Origin: an uncultured Nocardioides sp.
GTDB taxonomy: Bacteria; Actinomycetota; Actinomycetes; Propionibacteriales; Nocardioidaceae
Assembly (NCBI RefSeq): GCF_947489365.1
Contig: NZ_CANLDB010000004.1
Coordinates: 248,001-312,000, forward strand
DNA length: 64,000 nucleotides
Direction: 5' to 3'
In this document: piece by piece, positions 26,958-34,619 of the stretch
How the letters are laid out: each line of letters opens with the position of its first letter
Position numbering within the stretch: the first letter of the stretch is position 1
Position numbers and translations under genes: made by a program
Notes under the pieces: model-generated
Seen by the model: the letters and a program-made list of their open reading frames with translations, nothing else
What the model was told of the DNA's origin: nothing
Databases searched by the model: none

Positions 26958-27170
26958 TCAGTCGTCCTCGAGCCTGAACCCGAGCTTGAGCCCGACCTGG
27001 AAGTGGTCGACCTGGCCGTCGATGACGTGGCCGCGGACCTGCGTCACCTCGAACCAGTCGACGTGCCGCAGGGTCTGGCTGGCGCGCTCGACGGCGTTGC
27101 GGATCGCCTGGTCGATGCCGTCCGGGGAGGTGCCGACGACCTCGGAGATGCGGTAGGTGCGGTTGGTCAT
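26958..27170 (-). CDS. Dodecin flavin-binding protein
   Basis: A 70-residue dodecin: one helix between beta strands (YRISEVVGTSPDGIDQAIRNAV, then DWFEVTQVRGHVIDGQVDHFQVGLKLGFRLED). Dodecins assemble into 12-mers that store FMN, riboflavin or CoA. The tryptophan and the glutamine of WFEV..VRG...GQV are the family's flavin-contacting residues. An AGAGAGGT precedes the ATG. The downstream hairpin suggests a single-gene transcript, divergent from the DUF3099 gene. Confidence 0.92.
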   Translation of the reverse strand: MTNRTYRISEVVGTSPDGIDQAIRNAVERASQTLRHVDWFEVTQVRGHVIDGQVDHFQVGLKLGFRLEDD

Positions 27171-27246
27171 CTCTGACCTCTCTGCTGGGTACCGGGAGTG
27201 ACGGGTGCGGCGACGATACCCATCGACCGAGACGTAAGGTGGAGCA

Positions 27247-27585
27247 GTGGCCGACCAGGGTGGAAAGCAGCGCGACAGGCAGGGCGGTCAGCCGCAGGCG
27301 GTCCGCATCACCACCGCGGCGGACGACCCCCGAGAGGACCAGAAGCGACGACAGAAGCGCTACCTCTGGTCCATGAGCCTCCGCACGATCTGCTTCATCG
27401 GGGCCCTCGTGGTGGGCGACAACATCTTCCGCTGGATCCTCGTGGCCGGGGCGGTCTTCCTGCCCTACATCGCCGTCGTCCTGGCGAACGCCGCGTTCCA
27501 GCGCGACGACGACTTCACGATGGCGCCCGTCGACCCGCAGGTGCGCCAGCTCGGCCCCGGCGAGTCCGCGCCGCGCGCCTCCTGA
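27247..27585 (+). CDS. DUF3099-type small membrane protein
   Basis: A 112-residue protein of the actinobacterial DUF3099 type. A charged N-terminal 40 residues (RITTAADDPREDQKRRQKRY) precede two hydrophobic segments (about 43-58 and 62-80) and a polar C-terminus. Function unknown. The GTG start at 27247 is 6 nt after TAAGGT, which supports this start and a leaderless message; GGAG just upstream is too near to the start to act as a Shine-Dalgarno. Confidence 0.75.
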   Translation: MADQGGKQRDRQGGQPQAVRITTAADDPREDQKRRQKRYLWSMSLRTICFIGALVVGDNIFRWILVAGAVFLPYIAVVLANAAFQRDDDFTMAPVDPQVRQLGPGESAPRAS

Positions 27586-27596
27586 GCCCTCGGCCG

Positions 27597-27833
27597 GTGG
27601 ACGACGTGAGCGAGCGCCCCGGACCGCCGGCGCCCCGGTGCTCGGCCCGGGGTTGCACCGCGGACGCCCGGTGGGCGCTGCGGTGGAACAACCCCAAGAT
27701 CCACACCCCGGAACGGCGCAAGGTGTGGCTCGCGTGCGACGAGCACCGCTCGACGCTGGGCGACTTCCTGGGGGCGCGGGGCTTCCTCAAGGAGACGCGC
27801 CCGCACTCCGCGGACGACGCCGACGAGGTCTGA
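27597..27833 (+). CDS. Small cysteine-containing conserved actinobacterial protein
   Basis: A 78-residue protein starting with GTG (27597, or the in-frame GTG at 27606). It contains RCSARGCTADARWALRWNNP and, further on, VWLACDEHRSTLGDFL. The pattern C-x4-C ... C-x2-H suggests a small metal-binding fold. I do not recognise a named function. It lies 11 nt after the DUF3099 gene on the same strand, so the two are probably co-transcribed. Confidence 0.65.
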   Translation: MDDVSERPGPPAPRCSARGCTADARWALRWNNPKIHTPERRKVWLACDEHRSTLGDFLGARGFLKETRPHSADDADEV

Positions 27834-27863
27834 GCCCCGCCGGCGCCCGCCGTCCGCCGGGTC

Positions 27864-28862
27864 TCAGCCGCCGATGGCGGACATCGGCCGGTCGGGCTGC
27901 AGGAACGACGGGTCGTCGATGCCGTGCCCGGCGGCCTTCCCGAACATCGCCGTGCGCCAGCGCTCGGCGATCTCCTCGTCGGACGCCCCGCCGCGCAGGG
28001 ACGCCCGCAGGTCGGACTCCTCGCGGGCGAACAGGCAGGTGCGGACCTGGCCGTCGGCGGTGAGCCGGACCCGGTCGCAGGCGCCGCAGAACGGACGCGT
28101 CACCGACGCGATGATCCCGACGGTGCCGGGCCCGCCGTCCACGGTGAACAGCTCCGCAGGCGCACTGCCGCGGGGCTCCTCCGCGGGGGTGAGGGTGAAG
28201 GACTTCTCGAGCAGCGCCAGGGTCTCCTCGGCGGTGACCATCTTCTCGCGGCTCCAGCCGTGCTGGGCGTCGAGCGGCATCTGCTCGATGAAGCGCAGCT
28301 CGTAGCCCTCACCCAGCGCCCAGGCCAGCAGCTCGTCGGCCTGGTCCTCGTTGTGGCCGCGCAGCAGCACGGCGTTCACCTTGACGGGGCCGAGACCGGC
28401 GTCACGGGCGGCGGCGAGGCCGTTGATGACGTCGTCCAGCCGGTCACGCAGGGTGATCTGGGCGAAGGTGTCGCGCCGGATGGTGTCGAGGCTGGCGTTG
28501 ACGCGGGTCAGGCCGGCCTCCTTCAGCGCGTGCGCCGTCCGGGCCAGGCCCAGCGCGTTCGTGGTGATGGACTGCTCGAGGTCCGGGTGCGCCTCGTGGA
28601 CGCGACGGACGATGTCCATGAGCCCACGACGCACCAGTGGCTCCCCGCCGGTGAAGCGGACCTCCTCGACCCCCAGCCGCGTCACACCGATGTCGACGAG
28701 TCGTACGACCTCGTCGTCGGTGAGCACCTGGTCGGTGGGCATCCAGTCGAGACCCTCGGGCGGCATGCAGTAGGAGCAACGCAGGTTGCACCGGTCCGTC
28801 AGAGAGACCCGGAGGTCGGTCGCGACACGGCCGTACCGGTCGGCGAGCGGCAGGGGGATCAT
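27864..28862 (-). CDS. moaA: GTP 3',8-cyclase MoaA (molybdenum cofactor)
   Basis: A 332-residue radical SAM enzyme for the first step of molybdopterin synthesis. The SAM cluster motif is C25-x3-C29-x2-C32 (DRCNLRCSYC); the C-terminal 4Fe-4S motif is CGACDRVRLTADGQVRTC (C-x2-C-x13-C). The activating C-terminal double glycine is present (MSAIGG). No other moa or moe gene is in the window, so it is separated from the rest of the pathway here. The ATG is 6 nt after TAGGGT; GGGGAA in between is a poor Shine-Dalgarno. Converges with the small Cys protein. Confidence 0.93.
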   Translation of the reverse strand: MIPLPLADRYGRVATDLRVSLTDRCNLRCSYCMPPEGLDWMPTDQVLTDDEVVRLVDIGVTRLGVEEVRFTGGEPLVRRGLMDIVRRVHEAHPDLEQSITTNALGLARTAHALKEAGLTRVNASLDTIRRDTFAQITLRDRLDDVINGLAAARDAGLGPVKVNAVLLRGHNEDQADELLAWALGEGYELRFIEQMPLDAQHGWSREKMVTAEETLALLEKSFTLTPAEEPRGSAPAELFTVDGGPGTVGIIASVTRPFCGACDRVRLTADGQVRTCLFAREESDLRASLRGGASDEEIAERWRTAMFGKAAGHGIDDPSFLQPDRPMSAIGG

Positions 28863-28918
28863 TTCCCCACCCTACGTGGCGGGGGGCACATCGGGGGCCT
28901 CCGGATAGCCTCGTGGAC

Positions 28919-29734
28919 GTGGGATCCTTCCGCTTCCTCCTGTCCCGGCGGTGGGTGCTGTTCCTCGTCGTGGTGGTGCTCCTGTCGTGGCTCGCCTACG
29001 CCCTCGGCGAGTGGCAGTTCCACCGGCTCGACGAGCGCCGCGAGCGCAACGCCGTCATCGAGCGCAACGAGGTCGCCCCACCGGCGGCACCGGGCGAGGT
29101 CATGCCCGTGGGCGGCGACGTGGCCGCCGCCGACCAGTGGCGTCGCGTCGAGGCCACGGGCACCTACGTGCCCGAGGACACCGTGATCGTCCGCTACCGC
29201 ACCCGCGAGGGACAGGCGGGCGCCGACGTCGTCGTCCCCCTGGAGACCGCGGACGGACCGTCCCTGCTGGTGGACCGCGGCTGGGTGCCCACCGCCAACA
29301 GCGGCGCGACCCCGACGGAGGTGCCCGACCCCCCGACCGGCGAGGTCACCGTCGTCGGGTGGGCGCGCACGGACGCGACCGACTCCACCACGGTCACCGA
29401 CCAGTCGACGCGGGCCATCGCCAGCTCCGAGATCGGCCCGGCGCTCGACCGCGAGGTGTACGGCGGCTTCGTCGACCTCGAGTCCGAGGACCCGGCCCCC
29501 GAGGTGGCGCCCAGCCAGAACGGCCTGCCCGAGCTCGACGAGGGCCCCCACTTCTTCTACGGGCTGCAGTGGTGGTTCTTCGGGCTGCTGGCCATCGTCG
29601 GCCTCGTCTACCTCGCGTACGACGAGTGGCGCGGCCCGCGGCCGGGGCGTCGTGGCACGAAGGGGTCGCGGCCCGCTGCTGCCCGCAGGACGGACGACGA
29701 CAGGGAACCGGTCACCACCCGCCCCTCGTCGTGA
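28919..29734 (+). CDS. SURF1 family cytochrome oxidase assembly protein
   Basis: A 271-residue SURF1 protein: one membrane helix near each end (FLVVVVLLSWLAYALGEWQF; FFYGLQWWFFGLLAIVGLVY). Between them lies the extracytoplasmic SURF1 domain with GEWQFHRLDERRERN, VEATGTYVPEDTVIVRYR, LLVDRGWVPTA and the conserved HFFYGLQWW. SURF1 helps insert heme A into cytochrome c oxidase, fitting ctaA/ctaB elsewhere in this window. An upstream in-frame GTG at 28913 exists, but the GTG at 28919 is 7 nt after TAGCCT and is preferred. The tail is basic. Confidence 0.88.
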   Translation: MGSFRFLLSRRWVLFLVVVVLLSWLAYALGEWQFHRLDERRERNAVIERNEVAPPAAPGEVMPVGGDVAAADQWRRVEATGTYVPEDTVIVRYRTREGQAGADVVVPLETADGPSLLVDRGWVPTANSGATPTEVPDPPTGEVTVVGWARTDATDSTTVTDQSTRAIASSEIGPALDREVYGGFVDLESEDPAPEVAPSQNGLPELDEGPHFFYGLQWWFFGLLAIVGLVYLAYDEWRGPRPGRRGTKGSRPAAARRTDDDREPVTTRPSS

Positions 29735-29752
29735 GCGGTCGGGTCCTGGCCG

Positions 29753-29767
29753 AGCTGCGACGCAGCT
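29753..29767. terminator. Short palindrome between SURF1 and the SDR gene
   Basis: AGCTGCG-A-CGCAGCT is a perfect inverted repeat in the 34-bp convergent gap, ending 1 bp before the SDR stop. The loop must open to at least 3 nt, leaving a stem of about 6 bp. It is a plausible but weak bidirectional terminator. Confidence 0.4.
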
Positions 29768-29768
29768 G

Positions 29769-30524
29769 CTAGAGCGACCGCAGCATCCCGCCGTCCACGG
29801 GCAGGGCGACGCCGGTGACGAACGAGGCGGCCGGCGAGAGCAGGAAGGCGGCGACGCGGCCGAACTCCTCGGGCTCGCCGTACCGGCCGAGCGGGATGGT
29901 CGCCAGCGCCCGCTCGCGGGCGGCCTCCGGGTCACCGGTGGCGTCGTCCAGCTCGGCGACGCGCTCGGTGCCGACACGACCGGGCAGCAGGCTGTTGACG
30001 CGGACGCCACGTGGCGCCACCTCGTCCGCCAGGGTCTTGGCGACCATCGCCAGTCCGGGACGCAGGCCGTTGCTGATCGCCATGTTGGCGAGCGGTGCGC
30101 GGACGCTCGACGACAGGACCATCGCGATCGAGCCGCCCTCCCCCAGCTCCGAGGCGATCCCGCGCGCGACGCGGACACCGCCCAGGAAGACGGACTCGAA
30201 GGCGCGGGACCAGTCGTCGTCCGAGGTCTCGATGACCGAGCCCGGCGGTGGGCCGCCGACGCTGACCAGGGCGCCGTCCAGTCGTCCCCACCGCTCGTGG
30301 GCCGCGGCGACGAGGCGCTCGGGCGTGTCCGGGTCGGCGTTGTCGGCCACGACGGTGGCACAGCCGTCGCCCAGCGCGTCCGACGCCGCTCGCAGCGTAG
30401 TCTCGCTCCGGCCGGAGAGCACGACGCGCGCGCCCTCCGCCACGAGCACGTCGGCGGTGGCACGGCCGAGGCCACGAGCACCGCCGGTCACCGCGAACAC
30501 CCTGTCGTGCAGTCCCAGGTCCAT
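29769..30524 (-). CDS. Short-chain dehydrogenase/reductase-like protein without the YxxxK pair
   Basis: A 251-residue SDR-fold protein with an intact nucleotide motif TGGARGLGRAT (residues 13-23), the strand-4 region SVGGPPPGSV, a serine-rich strand 5 (MVLSSSVRAP) and the usual C-terminus FVTGVALPVDGGMLRSL. The catalytic tyrosine and lysine are replaced: the active-site stretch reads M148-A-I-S-N152. Related divergent SDRs carry SNxxRxG here, and their activity is unclear. The ATG is 6 nt after TAGCCT, whose TAG is the stop codon of the DUF222 gene. Confidence 0.85.
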   Translation of the reverse strand: MDLGLHDRVFAVTGGARGLGRATADVLVAEGARVVLSGRSETTLRAASDALGDGCATVVADNADPDTPERLVAAAHERWGRLDGALVSVGGPPPGSVIETSDDDWSRAFESVFLGGVRVARGIASELGEGGSIAMVLSSSVRAPLANMAISNGLRPGLAMVAKTLADEVAPRGVRVNSLLPGRVGTERVAELDDATGDPEAARERALATIPLGRYGEPEEFGRVAAFLLSPAASFVTGVALPVDGGMLRSL

Positions 30525-30530
30525 GGCCCC

Positions 30531-30536
30531 AGGCTA
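30531..30536 (-). promoter_or_regulatory. Predicted -10 element of the SDR gene on the DUF222 stop codon
   Basis: On the minus strand TAGCCT lies 6 nt before the SDR ATG. Its first three bases are the TAG stop of the DUF222/HNH gene. No Shine-Dalgarno is present. Confidence 0.45.
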
Positions 30537-32285
30537 GGACTCGCGGCTCGACTCCTCGACGAGCCGTCGCAGGACGGCGTCGATGGCGTGGTCGGAGTCG
30601 GTCTGGCCCTGGGTGAGCAGGGTGGCCTCGTCGCCGGTGAGGTGGTGCGTGCGGCCGCGGGTGTCGAGGAGTCGGGTCAGGCCGTGGGGGCTGGTCCAGA
30701 CGGTGCCGGCGGGGGTGGGCGCGATGGTCCAGCCGAGGTGGGTGCGTGCGCGGTGGGTTGTCCTCGACAGGGGTTGGGAGTCGGTGGTGGTCTGCCCTGG
30801 TGGCCCGCCGTGGGCAGGGTCGACCCAGGGGATCGGGTGGTCGAGGTCCATGGTGCGGCCGCGGCGGGTGGCGTGGGGGAAGGCTTCGGCGGGTGATCGG
30901 AGGAAGATCCGTTCTCGCATCCAGGTGGGGTGTTCGTAGGCGTCGACGGCGTGGGTCTCGCGGTTGTCGATGACGGGCTGGACGGTGAGGTCGTGGCGCC
31001 GCAGCAGGGCGGCGAGGTGGGTGATGTCCAGGGGGCCGTGGCCCTCGATGCGGGCGACGCCGGCGCGGCCGGTGGTGCCGTCCAGGGCGGACTCGTGGAG
31101 GTGGACGTACAGCGTGGCCTTGGGCCGTAGACGGGTGAGGGCCTTCGCGTCGAGCTTCGCGAGGACGTCGTCGGTCAGCGCGAGGGGTGAAGCGGGGACC
31201 GCGGACTCGGGCTCGGGTTCGACGTGGTCGCTGGGCTCGTTCGGCATCTCGTCGCCGGGCTCGGGGTCCGGGACGTCGGCGGGGACGACGGTGTCATGCT
31301 CGGGCCCTTGGTCGGGCTCGGTCTCCGGTGCGGGTCCGCCGCGGCGGGTGGCTTCGGCCCGTCGTTCCTGGGTGATCCAGTCCTCGTCGACCGGGTGAGG
31401 GTTGTCCTCCTCGCCGACGGTGGCGGGGTCGGCGGGGTCGGCGCCATGCGCGACCAAGAGCGCCATGAGCTCGGCGGGGCGGGCGAGCCAGCCCATGGCC
31501 TCGGCGCGCAGCCAGTCGCGGGTCTGCTCGGGCAGCCCGGCCGCGGCACGCTGCACAGTCAGGATGTCGGCGACGCGGTCGACCATCGCGGCGACGTAGA
31601 CCGCATCACCGGTCGCGAGACGGGCGATCAACGTGCGCATGCCGGTGGCGTCGGCGCGGCCCAGGCCGACGTACCGCTTCGCCCGCGACGCCGCGGCGCG
31701 GGCGCGGTGGCCGTCGGGGTCGGCGAGGATGACCGAGGCTTCGGCGATCTCAAGGACCCGGGAGGGGGAGACGCCAATGATGGCCTCGGCGACGGCGGCG
31801 TCCACGACCGGCATCCCCGCCTCAGGCACGGCACGGGAGATCGAGGCGACCTTGCGGGCCACCCAGGCTTCGGCCTGGCCGTCCATGACGTGGCGCCAGG
31901 TCCGGGGCAGACGGTGACGCAGGTCCAGGGCGTCCGCAGCCATCGCCCGCACCCCGACGGGGTGGCGCGACAGGGCGACGCCGAGCTCGAGCAGTGACAG
32001 GTCGCGCACCAGCGGCGCACCGTCGCCGGCGATCGCGACCAGCTTCTCCCCACCCAGGACCTCACCGGGGGTGGCGACGTAGCCGGGTTCGTCGCGGGGG
32101 TCAGAGGCGAACCGGTCACACCACGTCAGGCACGCCAGGAGCTCGTCGAGCTCGGCCTCACGACGACGGCGGACGGCCTCCTCGGCGCGGAACAGCACCT
32201 CGTCGGTCGGTGACAACTCCCACTCGCGCACCACCGGCTCGCCGGGCAGGTGCCCCGGAGCATCAGTGGTGGTGGGGGTGGTCAT
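30534..32285 (-). CDS. DUF222 / HNH-signature protein (13E12 repeat family type)
   Basis: A 583-residue protein: N-terminal DUF222 helical region (residues about 1-260; VVREWELSPTDEVLFRAEEA, LPRTWRHVMDGQAEAWVARKV) and an acidic, proline-rich linker (about 290-380). The C-terminal part contains an HNH-like segment, DLDHPIPWVDPAHGG with downstream HRARTH. The HNH motif is poor: the zinc cysteines and the middle asparagine are not visible. The ATG at 32285 was chosen because a TACAAT element ends 7 nt upstream. The promoter contains a LexA-type box, so DNA damage induction is expected; mycobacterial relatives are known SOS genes. Confidence 0.85.
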   Translation of the reverse strand: MTTPTTTDAPGHLPGEPVVREWELSPTDEVLFRAEEAVRRRREAELDELLACLTWCDRFASDPRDEPGYVATPGEVLGGEKLVAIAGDGAPLVRDLSLLELGVALSRHPVGVRAMAADALDLRHRLPRTWRHVMDGQAEAWVARKVASISRAVPEAGMPVVDAAVAEAIIGVSPSRVLEIAEASVILADPDGHRARAAASRAKRYVGLGRADATGMRTLIARLATGDAVYVAAMVDRVADILTVQRAAAGLPEQTRDWLRAEAMGWLARPAELMALLVAHGADPADPATVGEEDNPHPVDEDWITQERRAEATRRGGPAPETEPDQGPEHDTVVPADVPDPEPGDEMPNEPSDHVEPEPESAVPASPLALTDDVLAKLDAKALTRLRPKATLYVHLHESALDGTTGRAGVARIEGHGPLDITHLAALLRRHDLTVQPVIDNRETHAVDAYEHPTWMRERIFLRSPAEAFPHATRRGRTMDLDHPIPWVDPAHGGPPGQTTTDSQPLSRTTHRARTHLGWTIAPTPAGTVWTSPHGLTRLLDTRGRTHHLTGDEATLLTQGQTDSDHAIDAVLRRLVEESSRES

Positions 32286-32291
32286 GGTCCG

Positions 32292-32320
32292 ATTGTAATC
32301 GAACACATGTTCGACAGCAA
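32292..32320 (-). promoter_or_regulatory. SOS promoter: LexA-type box inside a leaderless promoter
   Basis: On the minus strand TTGCTG (32320-32315) and TACAAT (32297-32292) are separated by exactly 17 bp and fit -35 and -10. The ATG follows the -10 by 6 nt. The spacer contains the 16-bp TCGAAC-N4-GTTCGA at 32299-32314, which matches the mycobacterial SOS box (TCGAAC-N4-GTTCGA). Bound LexA would block RNA polymerase directly. Confidence 0.75.
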
Positions 32321-32410
32321 TGGTTCGTCCACACCCGGATCGGCCCGGCTGGCGGGCGGGAGGGGTCTCGACAAGCTCCCCCACCGGGGGTGCGGGCCGT
32401 CGTACGTCTC

Positions 32411-32507
32411 ACCGGGTCTCGTGGCTCGCACCTCGACCTCCGGACCGGCGCCGGGCCCGTCCGGTGGTTGAGGTGTGAAGAGCCCTGGCGAGGAACCTCG
32501 AAACCCG
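32411..32507. repeat. Dispersed intergenic repeat, copy 1
   Basis: The 273-bp gap upstream of the DUF222 gene holds two modules, CCGGGTCTCGTGGCTCGCAC (from 32412) and a segment with GAGCCCTGGCGAGG (32481-32494). Both recur at 53566-53680 in opposite order. No reading frame in the gap looks coding. Confidence 0.65.
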
Positions 32508-32558
32508 ATGAGAGTCCCGACGTGCTTGACCACCGGGGGTGCCGACGGCCGGCCCGTC

Positions 32559-34442
32559 TCAGGCGCGGGCGGGCTCGGTGTCGTCGACGAACTGGGTGGC
32601 GTGGAGCTGGGAGTAGAGGCCGCCCTCCTCCAGGAGCTCGGCGTGGGTGCCGGACTGCACGACGCGTCCCTTCTCCAGCACGACGATGAGGTCGGCGTGG
32701 CGGACGGTGGAGAGGCGGTGCGCGATCACCAGCGACGTCCGGCCCTCGAGGGCGGCGTCGAGGGCGTGCTGCACCGCCCGCTCCGACTCCCCGTCGAGGT
32801 GGGCGGTCGCCTCGTCGAGGACGACGATGGGCGGGGCCTTGAGCAGCAGCCGCGCGATGGCGAGCCGCTGGCGCTCCCCGCCCGACAGGCGGTAGCCGCG
32901 GTCGCCGACGACGGTGTCGAGGCCCTCCGGCAGCGACCCGACGAGCTCGGCCACCTGGGCGGCCTCGAGGGCGTGCCAGATGTCCTCCTCGCTGGCACCC
33001 GGGCGGGCGTAGCGCATGTTCGTGAGGATCGTCTCGTGGAACATGTGGGCGTCCTGGGTGACGTACCCGACGGTGTCCTCCAGGGACTGCAGCGTCACGT
33101 CCCGGACGTCCTGGCCGCCGACCCGGACGGTGCCGGAGCCCACGTCGTACAGGCGCGCGAGGAGGTGGGTGATCGTCGACTTGCCGGCGCCGGACGGGCC
33201 GACGAGGGCGACCATCTGGCCGGGCTCGACACGCAGGGAGACGTCGTGCAGGACGGGGCCGTGCTCGGCCTCCTCCTTGCGCTCCACGCCCTCCAGCGAG
33301 GCCAGCGAGACGTCCGAGGCGCGGGGGTAGGTGAAGGCCACGTGGTCGAGCTCGACGCCGGAGGCACCGCGCGGGAGGGCGACGGCGTCCTTGCTCTCGG
33401 TGACCATCGAGGGCAGGTCGAGCACCTCGAAGACGCGCTCGAAGCTGACCAGCGCGGTCATGATGTCGATGCGGACGTTGGCGAGGCCCTGCAGCGGTCC
33501 GAGCAGTCGCAGCAGCAGGGTGGCCAGGGCGCCCAGGGTGCCGATGGTGACGGCCTCGTTGAGCGCGAGGTGCCCGCCGACGCCGTACACGAGCGCGGTC
33601 GCGAGCGCCGGGACGGTCATCATCGCCGCTCCGAAGACCCGGGTCAGCAGGGTGATGCGGACGCCGAGGTCGCGGACCTGCGCCGCCTTGCCGGCGAAGG
33701 ACTCGTCCTCCTCCTCGCGGCGGCCGAACAGCTTGAGCAGCATCGCGCCGCCGACGTTGAAGCGCTCGGTCATCACGTTGCCCAGCTCCGCGTTCGCCTC
33801 CATCTGCTGCCGCGTCAGGCCCGCGAGCCGTACGCCGACCCAGCGGGAAACCCCGAACAGCAGCGGGAAGGTCGCCAGGCAGAGCAGGGTGACCTGCCAG
33901 CTCAGCGCGAGCATCGTGATGCCGACGACGACCACGGCGATGACGTTGGAGACGGTGCCGGACAACGTCGAGGTGAAGGCCCGCTGGGCGCCGATGACGT
34001 CGTTGTTGAGCCTCGAGACCAGCGCCCCGGTCTGCGTGCGGGTGAAGAAGGCCAGCGACTGGCGCTGCACGTGGGCGAAGACCCGGGTGCGGAGGTCGAA
34101 GATCAGCCCCTCACCGATCCGGGACGACAACCAGCCCATGCCGACGCTCAGCAGCGCGCTCAGCAGGGCGGTGCCCACCATCGCGAGCGCGAGCAGGGTC
34201 ACCAGCGTGCCGTTCCCGCCGAGGATCCCGTCGTCGATGATGTACTTCACGAGCAGCGGCGTCACGACCAGCAGCCCGGCGTCCACGACGGTCAGCGCCA
34301 GGAAGATCGTGATCAGCCGCTTGTGCGGCCCGGCGAACGTCAGCACCCGGCGCAGGGTGTCCCGCTTCAGGCCCTGGTTCACCGCCGAGCGGTCCGTGCG
34401 GAGGTGGCGCCAGGCCATACCGGCTCCGGTCATCCCCGACAT
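32559..34442 (-). CDS. ABC exporter, fused permease and ATPase
   Basis: A 627-residue half-transporter. An ABC type-1 membrane domain (residues about 35-330, six hydrophobic segments, FFTRTQTGALVSRLNND intracellular loop) is fused to a nucleotide-binding domain. The NBD shows Walker A LVGPSGAGKSTITHLL, Q-loop VTQDAHMFHETI, signature YRLSGGERQRLAIARLL, Walker B IVVLDEATAHLD and H-loop VIAHRLSTV. Lipid or drug export is the usual role; no substrate can be given. The ATG at 34442 is preferred because GGAGGAGG precedes it; the frame is open 30 codons further. Confidence 0.9.
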   Translation of the reverse strand: MSGMTGAGMAWRHLRTDRSAVNQGLKRDTLRRVLTFAGPHKRLITIFLALTVVDAGLLVVTPLLVKYIIDDGILGGNGTLVTLLALAMVGTALLSALLSVGMGWLSSRIGEGLIFDLRTRVFAHVQRQSLAFFTRTQTGALVSRLNNDVIGAQRAFTSTLSGTVSNVIAVVVVGITMLALSWQVTLLCLATFPLLFGVSRWVGVRLAGLTRQQMEANAELGNVMTERFNVGGAMLLKLFGRREEEDESFAGKAAQVRDLGVRITLLTRVFGAAMMTVPALATALVYGVGGHLALNEAVTIGTLGALATLLLRLLGPLQGLANVRIDIMTALVSFERVFEVLDLPSMVTESKDAVALPRGASGVELDHVAFTYPRASDVSLASLEGVERKEEAEHGPVLHDVSLRVEPGQMVALVGPSGAGKSTITHLLARLYDVGSGTVRVGGQDVRDVTLQSLEDTVGYVTQDAHMFHETILTNMRYARPGASEEDIWHALEAAQVAELVGSLPEGLDTVVGDRGYRLSGGERQRLAIARLLLKAPPIVVLDEATAHLDGESERAVQHALDAALEGRTSLVIAHRLSTVRHADLIVVLEKGRVVQSGTHAELLEEGGLYSQLHATQFVDDTEPARA

Positions 34443-34605
34443 CGCCCACCTCCTCCTCGTCGCGGGCCGCTGGCCCGTCCTCAACTCTGTCCGAACAGCC
34501 CTGACACCCACCCTGTTCCCCTCAGGCTGCACCTTCGAGCGCGGTCGAGGTCAAGACCGCCACGGGAGCATCGGGGACCGGCGTCGAGTGAACACCTGTA
34601 CTGCG

Positions 34606-34611
34606 TAGGAT
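34606..34611 (+). promoter_or_regulatory. Predicted -10 element of the adenylate cyclase gene
   Basis: TAGGAT lies 8 nt before the in-frame GTG at 34620, with no Shine-Dalgarno between. The rest of the 177-bp divergent gap with the ABC exporter shows nothing clear; no good -35 was found. Confidence 0.4.
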
Positions 34612-34619
34612 CAGCGCGT

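Noticed and set aside
27864..28862. A molybdenum cofactor cluster around moaA.
   Set aside because: No moaBCDE, moeA, mobA or molybdoenzyme gene is adjacent; neighbours are SURF1 and small hypotheticals.
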